Source of the DNA: Chelatococcus sp. HY11
GTDB lineage: Bacteria; Pseudomonadota; Alphaproteobacteria; Rhizobiales; Beijerinckiaceae
Assembly (NCBI RefSeq): GCF_018398335.1
Contig: NZ_JAHBRX010000001.1
Location: 1,736,001-1,800,000, forward strand
Length of the DNA: 64,000 bases
Reading direction: 5' to 3'
The stretch's first letter is position 1; every line of letters starts with the position of its first letter. The notes under the pieces were generated by a model that saw only the letters and a program-made list of their open reading frames with translations, had not been told where the DNA came from and ran no database searches. Below, piece after piece: positions 9,658-18,676 of the stretch. Both the position numbers and the translations under genes were made by a program.

Positions 9658-10254
9658 ATGACTGCAATTCGCTCTATCTGTGTCTATTGTGGCTCAGCCT
9701 CAGGAATGGATCCCACCTTCGCTTCCGACGCGACCGCGCTCGGGCGTGCGATGGCTGATGCGGGGATCCGTCTCATCTACGGAGGCGGCAATATCGGGCT
9801 GATGGGTACTGTCGCCCGCGCCGTGCTCGAGGCCGGCGGTGAGGTGACAGGCGTCATCCCGACCTTTCTCAAGGATCGCGAGATCCTCCTGGAAGAAGCC
9901 CAGGAGACAATCGTCGTGCCGGACATGCACTCGCGCAAGCAGATCATGTATGAGCGCGCCGACGCCTTCATCGCCCTGCCCGGCGGGATAGGCACGCTCG
10001 AGGAACTTGTCGAGCAGCTCACCTGGTCCCAACTGGGACGCCACACCAAGCCGATCCTTCTGCTGAACACGCAGAATTTCTGGCAACCCCTGCTCGATCT
10101 GTTCGCGCATATGAGCCAGTCGGGCTTCATCCGCCCCGGGCTCGAGGTCCGCTATCTCGTGGCCGATAACGCCCGCGACGCCATCACGCAGATCGAGGCG
10201 GCGGTATCGACCACGACCCCGCGCGAGGACGCGGCGATCGTCACGCAGTTCTGA
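9658..10254 (+). CDS. LOG-family protein (TIGR00730)
   Basis: A 198-residue Rossmann-like protein. The motif PGGIGTLEELVE (the PGGxGTxxE signature) and the N-terminal CVYCGSASG identify the LOG/TIGR00730 family. Characterised members are cytokinin riboside monophosphate phosphoribohydrolases or general nucleoside-monophosphate hydrolases; in bacteria without plant association the substrate is often unclear. The start at 9658 (MTAIRSICVYCG) is preferred to upstream in-frame codons because it matches family N-termini, although the ribosome-binding site is weak. It converges with cimA. Confidence 0.92.
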   Translation: MTAIRSICVYCGSASGMDPTFASDATALGRAMADAGIRLIYGGGNIGLMGTVARAVLEAGGEVTGVIPTFLKDREILLEEAQETIVVPDMHSRKQIMYERADAFIALPGGIGTLEELVEQLTWSQLGRHTKPILLLNTQNFWQPLLDLFAHMSQSGFIRPGLEVRYLVADNARDAITQIEAAVSTTTPREDAAIVTQF

Positions 10255-10271
10255 GCGATCCCCGCCGCTCA

Positions 10272-10290
10272 CCTCTCCCATCGGGAGAGG
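10272..10290. repeat. Hairpin between converging genes
   Basis: A perfect 8-bp inverted repeat, CCTCTCCC-ATC-GGGAGAGG, sits between the stops of the LOG gene (plus) and cimA (minus). No T-run follows on either strand. It resembles an extragenic palindrome and might also assist termination in both directions. A related but different CCTCCCC/GGGGAGG hairpin occurs at 18431. Confidence 0.5.
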
Positions 10291-10323
10291 GAGAAACGCC
10301 GGTGGACTTGAACCCCGGTGCGG

Positions 10324-11928
10324 CTACGCCCCGCTTGTCACCAGCTTGTAGACGATGGAGTCATTCAGCGCCTGGAATGACGCGTCGATGATGTTGGGAG
10401 AGACACCGACGGTGCACCAGCGCGCGCCGGTCTCGTCACCGAATTCGACGAGCACGCGGGTGACGGCATCCGTGCCGCCCTGGAATACGCGCACCTTGAA
10501 GTCGATGAGGTGAATGCCCTCGATAAACCGCTGGTACTTGCCAAGATCCTTGCGCAGGGCGACATCCAGCGCGTTCACCGGGCCGTTGCCTTCCGCCGCC
10601 GAAATCAGCACCTCGCCGTCGATCTCGACCTTGACGATGGCCTCGGCAACGGTCGTCAACTCGCCAACGGCATTATAGCGCCGCTCCACATTGACGCTGA
10701 AGCGATCGACAGTGAAAAATGTCGGCACGCCGCCGAGCACACCCTTCGCCAGCAGGAAGAACGAGGCGTCGGCTGCTTCGTAGGAATAGCCCAGCGCCTC
10801 CTTTTCCTTCACGACGGCGAGCAGCCGCGTCAACCGACGGTCGTCCTTATCCACCGCGATGCCGACGCGGGCGAGGCCGGCGAGAAGGTTGGAACGGCCG
10901 GCCTGGTCCGAGACCAGGAGTTGGCGCTGGTTGCCGACGGCCTCGGGCTCCACATGCTCGTAGCTGTGGGGATCCTTCAGCAAGGCGGAGGCATGAATGC
11001 CGGCCTTGGTGGCGAAAGCGCTGGCGCCGACATAGGGCGCATGGCGATTCGGCGCCCGGTTCAGGATCTCGTCGAGCGCCCTCGATACCGGCGTCAGGCC
11101 GCGCAGGCCTTCCTCATCCACTCCGATCGCAAAGGTTTCGCCATAGGGAGATTTCAGCGCCAGCGTCGGAATGAGGCTGACAAGATTGGCATTGCCGCAT
11201 CGCTCGCCGAGGCCGTTCAGCGTGCCCTGGATCTGGCGGGCGCCGGCGCGTACCGCCGCCAGCGAATTGGCGACCGCGCAGCCGGTATCGTCATGGGCGT
11301 GGATGCCAAGATGGTCGCCTGGAACGTGCCGCGCCACCTCGCGGACAATGGCCTCGACCTCATCCGGGAGTGTGCCGCCGTTGGTGTCGCAGAGCACGAC
11401 CCAGCGGGCGCCGGCCTCATAGGCTGCTTTCACGCAGGATAACGCATAGTCGGGGTTAGCCTTGTAGCCGTCGAAGAAATGCTCGCAGTCGAGCATCGCT
11501 TCCCGGCCGCTGTCGCGTGCAGCCGCCAAGCTCTCGCGGATGCCGGCCAGATTGTCTTCGAGGCTGATTTCGAGCGCGACCCTCACCTGCTCGTCCCAGG
11601 ACTTGGCTACGAAACAGATCACGTCGGCCGCGGAATCGAGCAGGCCCGCCACCCCGGGGTCGTTGGCCGCCGAGCGCCCTGCCCGCTTCGTCATGCCGAA
11701 GGCGGCGAAATGCGCCTTCCTGGTCGCCTTTTCCGCGAAAAAGGCCGTATCGAGCGGATTGGCACCGGGATAGCCGCCTTCGACATAGTCGATGCCAAGT
11801 TCGTCCAGCATCCCGGCGATCAGCTGCTTGTCGGCCAGCGAGAAATTGACGTCAGTCGTCTGGGCACCATCACGCAGCGTCGTATCGTAGAGATAGAGGC
11901 GTTCGCGGCTGTCGGTCGAAGTGCTCAT
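10324..11928 (-). CDS. cimA: Citramalate synthase
   Basis: A 534-residue enzyme of the HMGL/2-isopropylmalate synthase family that condenses pyruvate and acetyl-CoA to (R)-citramalate, giving a threonine-independent route to isoleucine. LYDTTLRDGAQTTDVNFSL near the N-terminus is the family signature; CDTNGGTLPDE and GIHAHDDTGCAVANS carry substrate and metal residues; the C-terminal 130 residues form the LeuA-type allosteric domain. The length and DTNGG variant fit CimA better than LeuA. Its ATG overlaps the TGA of the GNAT gene by four bases (ATGA), making it the last gene of a cysS-GNAT-cimA operon with coupled translation. Confidence 0.93.
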   Translation of the reverse strand: MSTSTDSRERLYLYDTTLRDGAQTTDVNFSLADKQLIAGMLDELGIDYVEGGYPGANPLDTAFFAEKATRKAHFAAFGMTKRAGRSAANDPGVAGLLDSAADVICFVAKSWDEQVRVALEISLEDNLAGIRESLAAARDSGREAMLDCEHFFDGYKANPDYALSCVKAAYEAGARWVVLCDTNGGTLPDEVEAIVREVARHVPGDHLGIHAHDDTGCAVANSLAAVRAGARQIQGTLNGLGERCGNANLVSLIPTLALKSPYGETFAIGVDEEGLRGLTPVSRALDEILNRAPNRHAPYVGASAFATKAGIHASALLKDPHSYEHVEPEAVGNQRQLLVSDQAGRSNLLAGLARVGIAVDKDDRRLTRLLAVVKEKEALGYSYEAADASFFLLAKGVLGGVPTFFTVDRFSVNVERRYNAVGELTTVAEAIVKVEIDGEVLISAAEGNGPVNALDVALRKDLGKYQRFIEGIHLIDFKVRVFQGGTDAVTRVLVEFGDETGARWCTVGVSPNIIDASFQALNDSIVYKLVTSGA

Positions 11929-12428
11929 GATACGGATCCGTCGGACGCGGCGAGCGTCTTCTTCATGGTGGTGTTGCCGAGCCATTCCTCGCCCACGGGC
12001 ACGGTGTTCCGGCTCTCACCCACATAGCCCCGGCCGTCGAAAAACGGCCGGGCGGTATCGCTCGCATCCACCGTGAGGGCGGACGCGCCGCGCCCGCCGG
12101 CGAGTTTCTCCAAGGCATCGCAGAGCAGCGTCGCAATGCCCTGCCGCGCGAAACCCGGATGCACATAGAGCATGTCGATGTGCTTGTTGTCCTTGAGCGA
12201 AGCGAAGCCGACGACCGATCCATCGATGGTCGCGACGAGCGTGAGCGAAGCGGTCAGCCGCGCGGCAAAATCCTGCTCGTCGGCCCTTTCCGCCCAGGCG
12301 GCGCGCTGCGCCTCACTGTAATCGTCCTCGGTCAGTTCCTCGATGCTGTCCTGGAAAATCGCCGTGACGACGGCGAGATCCGACGGCAGGAAGGGCCGAA
12401 GAGCGGGAGCGGGTATGGTCTTGCCCAT
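11925..12428 (-). CDS. GNAT-family N-acetyltransferase
   Basis: A 167-residue acetyltransferase. The acetyl-CoA binding motif A region is MLYVHPGFARQGIATLLCDA at about residues 87-106, preceded by the VVGFASLKDNKHI strands. It begins [20 protein letters not shown]. The ATG at 12428 shares one base with the cysS stop (TGATG), and its own stop overlaps the cimA start, so all three are translationally coupled. The substrate is not known; the neighbours (Cys-tRNA synthetase, citramalate synthase) do not indicate one clearly. Confidence 0.9.
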   Translation of the reverse strand: MGKTIPAPALRPFLPSDLAVVTAIFQDSIEELTEDDYSEAQRAAWAERADEQDFAARLTASLTLVATIDGSVVGFASLKDNKHIDMLYVHPGFARQGIATLLCDALEKLAGGRGASALTVDASDTARPFFDGRGYVGESRNTVPVGEEWLGNTTMKKTLAASDGSVS

Positions 12429-13918
12429 CAGCGTTTTGCCTCCAGCGTATAAGTACCGTCCTTGTTGTCCTTCACCACGATGCCCTTCGCCGCCAGCGCG
12501 TCGCGGATACGGTCGGATTCGGGCCAATTTTTTGCGGCTCGCGCGGCAGCACGTTCCGCAAGGAGCCCTTGCACTTCGGGGTCATTGTTGATTGCCACGG
12601 TCGCCTCGCCCCGCAGCGCGATCATGGCCTCGATGACACGCTCGAAGCCGAGGAAGCGCAACGTCGCCCTCATGTCCTCGAACTGCCCGGCGCGCTTCAT
12701 GCGATGAAGGCTCGCGATGACCTCGGCCGTGTTGAGGTCGTCATTGAGCGCCGTGACGATCTCAACCGGCACGCGGTCCGCTGGCCGGATTCCCCGGCTC
12801 GCCTGCCACCATTCGGTGAGCAAGGCCTCGCTTTCCTCCAGCGCCTTCACCGTCCAGTCGATCGGCTGGCGATAGTGGGTCTTGAGCATCGCGAGGCGCA
12901 GCACCGCCCCCGGCCATCGGCGACCGCCGAAACTCTCGGTCTCCAGGAGCTGGTTGATGGTGATGAAGTTGCCGAGCGACTTCGACATCTTCTCGCCTTC
13001 GACCATCAGGAAGCCGTTGTGCATCCAGACGTTGGCCATGCGGCCGCTGTCAAAGGCGCAGCAGGATTGGGCGATCTCGTTCTCATGGTGGGGAAAGACG
13101 AGATCGATGCCGCCGCCGTGAATGTCGAAGATGTTCTTGGCTGGATCGTCGCAGGTGAGCCCGCCGCCGAAGGGGGTCAGCAGCTTCGCCATCGACATGG
13201 CCGAGCATTCGATATGCCAGCCCGGGCGGCCGGGAACGGCAATGCCGCCGGGGCTCTCCCAGCCCGGCTCGCCAGGCTTCGACGGCTTCCACAGCACGAA
13301 ATCCATCGGGTCGCGCTTGTAAGGCGCCACATCGACACGGGCGCCCGCCAGCATCTCGTCAAGAGAACGACGAGCGAGCGCGCCATAGCGCGGTGCTTTC
13401 GGCAGGCGCTCCATCGCCGAGACGGCGAAGAGCACATGGTCCTCGGCCACATAGGCCACCTCACGCGCGATCAGCCGCTCGATCAGGTCACGCATTTCAG
13501 GGATATGGGCGGTGGCGCGGGGCTCCTCGGTTGGCGGAAGCACGCCGAGCGCGGCAATGTCGCGATGAAACTGCTCTTCCGTCAGCGCCGTGACCCTGGC
13601 GATGGCGTCGTTCAGCGACAGGTCGGGATAGTCGCGCGCGGCGCGGGCGTTGATCTTGTCATCGACGTCCGTGATGTTGCGGACATAGGTGACGCGATCG
13701 GCGCCATAGTGGTGGCGCAGCAGCCGGAACAGAAGGTCAAAAACGATCACCGGCCGCGCATTGCCGATATGGGCGTAGTCATACACCGTCGGGCCGCAGA
13801 CATAGAGCCGCACGTTGGTCGGGTCGATGGGTGTGAACGCGTCCTTCGCGCGCGTCAGCGTGTTGTAGAGCGTCAAGCCCGTATCGAGGGCTTCCCCGCT
13901 GCCCAAGGCCGCCACCAT
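12428..13918 (-). CDS. cysS: Cysteinyl-tRNA synthetase
   Basis: A 496-residue class I synthetase. The HIGH motif is HIGN in [22 protein letters not shown] is intact in [11 protein letters not shown], and zinc ligands are visible as [18 protein letters not shown] and FPHHENE. Length is slightly above the E. coli enzyme (461). The start at 13918 ([14 protein letters not shown]) is supported by AGGAGAGGG just upstream; an ATG at 13972 lacks such support. It heads the cysS-GNAT-cimA operon. Confidence 0.96.
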   Translation of the reverse strand: MVAALGSGEALDTGLTLYNTLTRAKDAFTPIDPTNVRLYVCGPTVYDYAHIGNARPVIVFDLLFRLLRHHYGADRVTYVRNITDVDDKINARAARDYPDLSLNDAIARVTALTEEQFHRDIAALGVLPPTEEPRATAHIPEMRDLIERLIAREVAYVAEDHVLFAVSAMERLPKAPRYGALARRSLDEMLAGARVDVAPYKRDPMDFVLWKPSKPGEPGWESPGGIAVPGRPGWHIECSAMSMAKLLTPFGGGLTCDDPAKNIFDIHGGGIDLVFPHHENEIAQSCCAFDSGRMANVWMHNGFLMVEGEKMSKSLGNFITINQLLETESFGGRRWPGAVLRLAMLKTHYRQPIDWTVKALEESEALLTEWWQASRGIRPADRVPVEIVTALNDDLNTAEVIASLHRMKRAGQFEDMRATLRFLGFERVIEAMIALRGEATVAINNDPEVQGLLAERAAARAAKNWPESDRIRDALAAKGIVVKDNKDGTYTLEAKR

Positions 13919-14391
13919 GTCCGTTCCCTCTCCTGCCCGATCCGGCGAAACGCTCGCCGGATAAAAGGCCATCTCAGCTCAAGTCATCCACAATGAAGAT
14001 ACAGGCTCGCTCGCCGTCCGACGATCCACACGACGGGACGGCGCTGGCTTGCGCCAGCGTGGGCCGATCTCCAGACGACGAACGCCACATGCCACCGGTT
14101 GACATGCCAACGGTTGCCCTGGCCATCGGCGCGCTCTGATCGATCTCAAGGGAAAGACAAAGACGGCAACAGCCAAGCGGTTACGCTAGCTGCAAATAAT
14201 CGAAATCCGGGTCGTGCGGACGGTCGCCATCATGGCGCGGATCATTGCCTTTTTCCCGCGAATCCGTCAAGAGCGTGCGCTCCTTGCGAATATGTGTGCA
14301 GACACACTGCGGAACCTACGGTTTCAAAATTTATTTACGCAAATGAATGAGATTGCTCTGCCGATCTCCTAACCCTTGAATGTTGCAGGCC
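13919..14391. other. Intergenic region, no gene seen
   Basis: About 470 bases between the divergent cysS and a small secreted-protein gene. Short open frames here have no ribosome-binding site or plausible composition. The right part (14190-14390) is AT-richer and probably holds the promoter of the gene at 14392. No tRNA, strong hairpin or repeat was found. Confidence 0.5.
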
Positions 14392-14700
14392 ATGCGTCGC
14401 GTCCTTCTCCTTGCCGGATCAGCCGCTGCTTTCGTCGCGGCGGTATCGTTCTTGCCCCAGCCGAAGCCCGCGAATGCGGCGACAGCGGCGGCAACTTTCA
14501 TCATCCCCGCCAATGATGGCTACGGTGTCGCGGATTGCCTCGCGACAGGCGGCGATTGCGCCACCGGTGTGGCCAATGCCTGGTGCGTTGCCCAGGGATA
14601 CCGCACGGCGAGCGCCTTCGGGCCGGCCAGCGACATTACCAGCTCGACCGGGACGTCGCGTTCTACAGCGGCGGCCATGGCCATCACCTGCGACAATTAG
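14392..14700 (+). CDS. Small secreted cysteine-containing protein
   Basis: A 102-residue protein with a signal peptide (MRRVLLLAGSAAAFVAAVSF) and a mature part of about 70 residues that opens with AATFIIPANDGYGVADCLA. The mature part has four cysteines (VADC, GGDC, AWC, ITC), consistent with two disulfides in the periplasm or outside. A start four codons earlier (14380) is possible. From memory, small proteins with a similar AxDGYGxxDC opening occur in other Hyphomicrobiales, but I know no function. A strong hairpin follows the stop. Confidence 0.65.
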   Translation: MRRVLLLAGSAAAFVAAVSFLPQPKPANAATAAATFIIPANDGYGVADCLATGGDCATGVANAWCVAQGYRTASAFGPASDITSSTGTSRSTAAAMAITCDN

Positions 14701-14730
14701 AGCGGTCGCAGTCCCCACAGCGAGCCAAGA

Positions 14731-14758
14731 CCGCCGCTTGGTTTTCTCCAAGCGGCGG
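14731..14758 (+). terminator. Strong hairpin after the small secreted gene
   Basis: A perfect 11-bp stem CCGCCGCTTGG / CCAAGCGGCGG with the loop TTTTCT starts 30 bases after the stop at 14700. There is no downstream T-run on the plus strand, so termination is probable but not certain; it may equally stabilise the mRNA 3' end. Confidence 0.5.
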
Positions 14759-14915
14759 CGCACCTCGCGGGTAGGAATTCCAGGCGGGCGCGACCGATCC
14801 ACGCCAGATCCCGCCAGAAAGCCTGTCAAAAAGATTCAGAACGTCGCTTCAGCGCGCTGATATCGCTTGGAAAAAGGGTGCCTGGAAAGCGGGCTGTGCG
14901 GCCGATTGTCCACGA

Positions 14916-15470
14916 CTATTTTTTCAACCATTCCGCGCAGTTCTGCACATTGGTATTGACGCCCCAAGGCATGATCGGGACGCTGGATGTCGAATTTTGC
15001 GGCGAGCCATCGATCAGCTTATCGGAATAAACAAGGTAAACCAGCACGTTACGCTTGGCGTCGCAACCACGGACGATCTGCATCCGCTTGAAGACCAACG
15101 AGCGCCTTTCACTGAAGACGACCTCACCCTGCTCGAATTTCTGCTTGATGGTAATCGGCCCGACCTGCCGACAGGAGAGTGAGACGTCGGAGACTTCCTC
15201 CGCGACGCCGAACATACCCTTGATTCCACCACGCTCCGGCAGGGTGTAATGGCACGCCACGCCCTCCACCACCGGATCATCAATGCCATAGACCGCCAAC
15301 GTGTCGTCAGGCGTCAGCATCTTCCAAACGGTGGATTTGCGGAAAATCAGATCTGGACCGTTCTGCGCCATGGCGCCCGTCGCGGCCGGCGCCAACAGGC
15401 TGAAAGCCGCGAGGCCAAGAGCAATCAGCCAGCCCGAACCGCCTTTTCCGTCTCTTCTGCGACGTTTCAT
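14916..15470 (-). CDS. creA: CreA-family periplasmic protein
   Basis: A 184-residue protein of the CreA family (unknown function; first gene of the E. coli creABCD locus, though not needed for that two-component system). An N-terminal signal anchor (WLIALGLAAFSLLAPAATG) is followed by FRKSTVWKMLTPDDTLAVYG, VEGVACHYT, SLSCRQVGPI and NVLVYLVYSDKLIDGSP, all matching CreA, with four conserved cysteines. The ATG at 15470 is preferred to 15494 because the positively charged MKRRRRDGK leads into the anchor. It stands alone, divergent from the next gene. Confidence 0.9.
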   Translation of the reverse strand: MKRRRRDGKGGSGWLIALGLAAFSLLAPAATGAMAQNGPDLIFRKSTVWKMLTPDDTLAVYGIDDPVVEGVACHYTLPERGGIKGMFGVAEEVSDVSLSCRQVGPITIKQKFEQGEVVFSERRSLVFKRMQIVRGCDAKRNVLVYLVYSDKLIDGSPQNSTSSVPIMPWGVNTNVQNCAEWLKK

Positions 15471-15840
15471 CGCGACTACTCCCTCATGGCGCAAAGCCGA
15501 AACACCGTTTTGGACGCCAGGTCCGCCAACGGCCGCACTGCCCGCATGTCTGTCTTTCCCACACCTTTTGCAAGCGGCTCAGCTTGCAAACCCTCCCGCA
15601 CAGGATGCAACGCGGGGCACGCCCGGTCATCTATCCTATGAACACACGCGCCTACCATTGATTGAGAATACATCTAAACTATTGCTACAATTGACTTTTA
15701 TCTGCTAGCCGCTAGGATCGCGGAAATTGTTCACCCACCGTTCCTGGGGACTTGCATGCGCGTCATGCGGTGGCTCAGTGGCGTTTCAGTATTCCAGCCG
15801 GCTCGTCGAGGGCGGGCCCTTGAATACAGGCGAGACCAAC

Positions 15841-16065
15841 ATGCGCATCGTAGCTCACGGCCATCCGATCAGACAGGTTGCACCGATCGAAGCGGTGCTG
15901 TGCCTTGGGGTGAGCCTGATTGCCATCCTCAGCATCACACAGGTGATCGGCCCCTCTCAGGCCACGCGGGTCGGGCCCATGTCACTCGCCATGGCCACCG
16001 TGGGACAGGATGATCCTGCCTCCCGGCCCTATCGCGGCGCCGAGCGACCGCTTGGAAACTGGTGA
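15841..16065 (+). CDS. Small membrane protein of unknown function
   Basis: A 74-residue open frame with one central hydrophobic segment (AVLCLGVSLIAILSITQVIG) and a polar tail. AGGCGAG lies upstream of the ATG at 15841, and the hydrophobic segment looks like a real membrane span. An in-frame start at 15727 would add 38 residues of unlikely composition. No family recognised; moderate confidence that it is a gene. Confidence 0.4.
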   Translation: MRIVAHGHPIRQVAPIEAVLCLGVSLIAILSITQVIGPSQATRVGPMSLAMATVGQDDPASRPYRGAERPLGNW

Positions 16066-16369
16066 CGAGGACCGGCCGGCAGCGCATCCGGGATCACGAT
16101 ACCGCTGGTATCTTTGCCGACGTGGACCATGAAAGCGGAGTTTGAATTGGGGGGACTGTTTTCCGGAATATCAAGGCTTCTAGAGGCCTGAAGGACGATT
16201 TCCGGTCTCGGTTTTCCCTTCATGGACCGTTTCGGACGGGCATCGGCGCACATCTCTTGGGCCCAGGCAGCACAGATTTCAGGCAAGGCGGCTGGACCTT
16301 GGCATCCGTTGCTGTGCTAAAAGTTGTTAACTGATCCCGTTCCACCCGATCTCACGGTAATCGCGTTCC
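16066..16369. other. Intergenic region upstream of the MarR gene
   Basis: About 300 bases. An 85-codon minus-strand frame at 16029-16286 has no family match, no ribosome-binding site and overlaps the preceding gene, so it is not called. The last 60 bases (AAAAGTTGTTAACTGA around 16318-16334) are AT-rich and probably hold the MarR-gene promoter. Confidence 0.4.
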
Positions 16370-16912
16370 ATGTCCTCCCCTGTATCCCGTGGTGTTCCCG
16401 CTTCTGCCAGCACGGCCCCGGCAGCGAGCCCTCAAGAAGAGACCGGCCCACTGACGCTGACGCTCAGCCGATTCATTCCCTACCGTCTCAATGTTCTGGC
16501 GCAGGTCGTCGCGGAAGGGCTCGGCCGCATCTATGAAAAGCGATTCGGTTTTGGATTGCCGGAATGGCGTACGATCGCGCTGCTTGGGGAGCTTGGCGAG
16601 ATGACAGCGCGCGACATCGGCGCGCATACCCGCATGCACAAGACGAAGGTCTCGCGCGCCACGGCGGCGCTCGAGGATCGCGGCCTTCTCGAACGCAGAG
16701 CGAACGAGCGCGATCGTCGCGAGGCGTTCCTGTCACTGACGGACCAGGGGCGGGCGCTCTATACGGAGATCATTCCGCTCGCGATAAGCTATGCGGAACA
16801 ATTGACCAAGGACATTCCCCCCGAAGAGCTGGCGGCCTTCGATCGGGTCATTGAGGTCCTGATGCAGCGTTCCGGCATTCCGGTGGACGCGCCGCCCGAA
16901 ATGGACATGTAG
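16370..16912 (+). CDS. MarR-family transcriptional regulator
   Basis: A 180-residue winged-helix regulator. Residues about 70-140 hold the MarR core: PEWRTIALLGELGEMTARDI, then the recognition helix HTRMHKTKVSRATAALEDRG, and the wing RRANERDRREAFLSLTDQGR. The first 25 residues (Ala/Pro/Ser-rich) are a disordered extension. Adjacent genes give no clear target; members usually respond to small aromatic or oxidative signals and bind palindromes near their own promoter. Monocistronic. Confidence 0.92.
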   Translation: MSSPVSRGVPASASTAPAASPQEETGPLTLTLSRFIPYRLNVLAQVVAEGLGRIYEKRFGFGLPEWRTIALLGELGEMTARDIGAHTRMHKTKVSRATAALEDRGLLERRANERDRREAFLSLTDQGRALYTEIIPLAISYAEQLTKDIPPEELAAFDRVIEVLMQRSGIPVDAPPEMDM

Positions 16913-17122
16913 GCGCGCGATAATGCGCTTGGCGACGCCCCGCTAGGGAAACGGGCGAGGCGAGGCAAGACCTCAATCCCACGACCTCAATCCCAGACCT
17001 CAATCCCTTGTGTTCGCGATTTCGGCGTTGCCCCCTTTTCGATCGTGGCGACACACTTTAGTCAATCTCGACGCAGATACATCCTCATGCCGCTACCGCT
17101 GAGGGCAATGACAGGACTCATC

Positions 17123-18352
17123 ATGATCAGCCGCCGCGCGGCATATGCCATCGCAGCCACATTCGCCTGCACCCTGTTCACGGGGAATGCCGATGCTCAG
17201 GAGGTTGTGTCGCCTGCCGCGTGCCAGCGTTATCGCGCGGAGCTCGCTTCTCTTCCCCGTGGCGGTGGGCAGGCTCAGCAATATGCGGCGGCCGCCCAGC
17301 GCCAGCGCGCGGAACTTGAGCGGACTCGTGGCTACTACCAGCAGCTTGGTTGCGACAGGGGCGGGGGATTGTTCGGCGGCCAGCGCCCGGCGGATTGCAG
17401 CGGCCTGCAGGCCCGCATGTCGCAGATGCAAGCGAACTATGACCTTCTTCGCTCGCGCGCCGGCGGTGGTGACGCACAGACGGAAGCGCGGCGGCGCGAG
17501 CTGACCGCGGCTGCGTCCGAGGCTTGCGCCCCGCGCACGGCGGCGGCGCCCCGGCAGCGCGGCTTCTTCGAAATGCTGTTCGGCGGCGGCCAGCCCGAGC
17601 AGGAGCCCTCACAAGCGGATCTCGACGGACAAGCACCTCCCAGCCATGGCGAGGGCAGCGGCGAGAAACGTCTGGGTGGTTCGCGCGCGGTCTGCGTGCG
17701 CCTCGCCGATGGCTATTTCTTCCCATTGGGTGGTCCGGCCACCGGTCGCAGCAGCGCCCAGGAGCTGTGCCAGGCGCAATGCCCCGCCTCGCCGACCGAA
17801 CTCTTCTTCATGGCCCAGGGCGGCAACGTCGCCCAGGCGGTGAGCGCGACGGGACGTCCCTATTCGGACCTCCCAACCGCGCTGCAATATGAGCGCACGC
17901 TCAATCCGGAGATTTCCTGCCGCCCCTACGGCGAAAGCTGGGCGCAGGCGCTGCAGCCCGCCGAGTTCATGCTGGAGCGGCGCAAGAGTGATATCATCGT
18001 GACCGCGGAGAAGGCGGAGGAGCTGTCTCGACCGAAGGCAACGGCCGCTTCGCAGCGCGCTAACGAACGTCAGGCGGCCGCCTCGGCCAAGGCCGCCGCA
18101 GCGACGAAGGCGGACGATGACGAGGATGCCGCCGACAACGCGGCGGCCAACGACCCCTCCGTTGTCCCGACCGCGAGTGCCGCCTCATCCGGTATCGGCC
18201 CGCAATCCATCGCGGAAGTCACCACAGTCGATCAGGACGATGGCACACTGCGCGAGGAAATTGGCCCGGACGGCCAGCGGCGCAAGGTGCGGATCGTCGC
18301 GCCCTATCTCGTCGCCAGCCCACAGAACTCCGTCCTGATCAACCCGCGTTAG
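17123..18352 (+). CDS. DUF2865 protein, exported
   Basis: A 409-residue exported protein with a signal peptide (MISRRAAYAIAATFACTLFT, cleavage near ADAQ). The N-terminal half is rich in Ala/Arg/Gln and may be coiled coil, with paired cysteines (PAACQRY, GCDRG, DCSGLQ). The DUF2865 core is RAVCVRLADGYFFPLGGPAT through CQAQCPAS, ELFFMAQGGN and SYRPYGESW-like sequence. It matches a family restricted mainly to Hyphomicrobiales; function unknown. AGGA six bases before the ATG at 17123 and the signal peptide fix the start; an in-frame ATG exists at 17045. The tail is acidic and Ala-rich. Confidence 0.85.
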   Translation: MISRRAAYAIAATFACTLFTGNADAQEVVSPAACQRYRAELASLPRGGGQAQQYAAAAQRQRAELERTRGYYQQLGCDRGGGLFGGQRPADCSGLQARMSQMQANYDLLRSRAGGGDAQTEARRRELTAAASEACAPRTAAAPRQRGFFEMLFGGGQPEQEPSQADLDGQAPPSHGEGSGEKRLGGSRAVCVRLADGYFFPLGGPATGRSSAQELCQAQCPASPTELFFMAQGGNVAQAVSATGRPYSDLPTALQYERTLNPEISCRPYGESWAQALQPAEFMLERRKSDIIVTAEKAEELSRPKATAASQRANERQAAASAKAAAATKADDDEDAADNAAANDPSVVPTASAASSGIGPQSIAEVTTVDQDDGTLREEIGPDGQRRKVRIVAPYLVASPQNSVLINPR

Positions 18353-18428
18353 AACAAACCGACATTCGCCACGACGCGCGACAGGGCTTGCGAGCGTCGG
18401 CGTGATTTCGTCAGTCGCGACGCCTCGA

Positions 18429-18480
18429 TCCCTCCCCTCCGGGGAGGGTGGCGCCGCAGGCGCCGGGTGGGGTCCGCCTG
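18429..18480. repeat. Extragenic palindromic repeat
   Basis: CCTCCCC-TCC-GGGGAGG (18431-18447) followed by a second inverted pair GGCGCC-GCA-GGCGCC. This GC-rich double hairpin has the look of a dispersed intergenic repeat in high-GC alphaproteobacteria. It sits in a 324-base gap after the DUF2865 gene. Confidence 0.5.
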
Positions 18481-18622
18481 ACGCAGACCGATCCGAAGAC
18501 GGTGCCATGGGCTGACCAGGGGGGCATCACCGCGCGCGCCCGCCCGACCTCGCTGACGCGAGGCTGCGTTCGGATAGAAGTCTGACTGTGCCCCTCCTGG
18601 TTGACCATCGTGTTCATGGGTT

Positions 18623-18652
18623 CCGGGCTCGGGCCTTTCGGCCCGCCCCCGG
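18623..18652. repeat. Extragenic palindrome downstream of gltX
   Basis: Nested inverted repeat CCGGG-ctc-GGGCC-TTTC-GGCCC-gcc-CCCGG, followed by GGATGACAC, lies 25 bases past the gltX stop (minus strand). A longer palindrome ending in GGGGATGAC is found at 63872-63911, suggesting a family of CCGG...GGATGAC intergenic repeats. It may also help terminate gltX transcription. Confidence 0.5.
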
Positions 18653-18676
18653 ATGACACGGTGATTCCGTGTGACC

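Noticed and set aside
10296-10320. tRNA T-arm-like sequence on the minus strand (GGGGTTCAAGTCC)
   Set aside because: The 5-bp T-stem does not pair, and only about 70 bases lie between the flanking genes; no acceptor or anticodon stem can be formed.
12569-13996. 475-codon plus-strand open frame
   Set aside because: Antisense to cysS, which has intact HIGH, KMSKS and zinc motifs.
16029-16286. 85-codon minus-strand frame
   Set aside because: No ribosome-binding site, no recognisable composition, and it overlaps the small membrane-protein gene.
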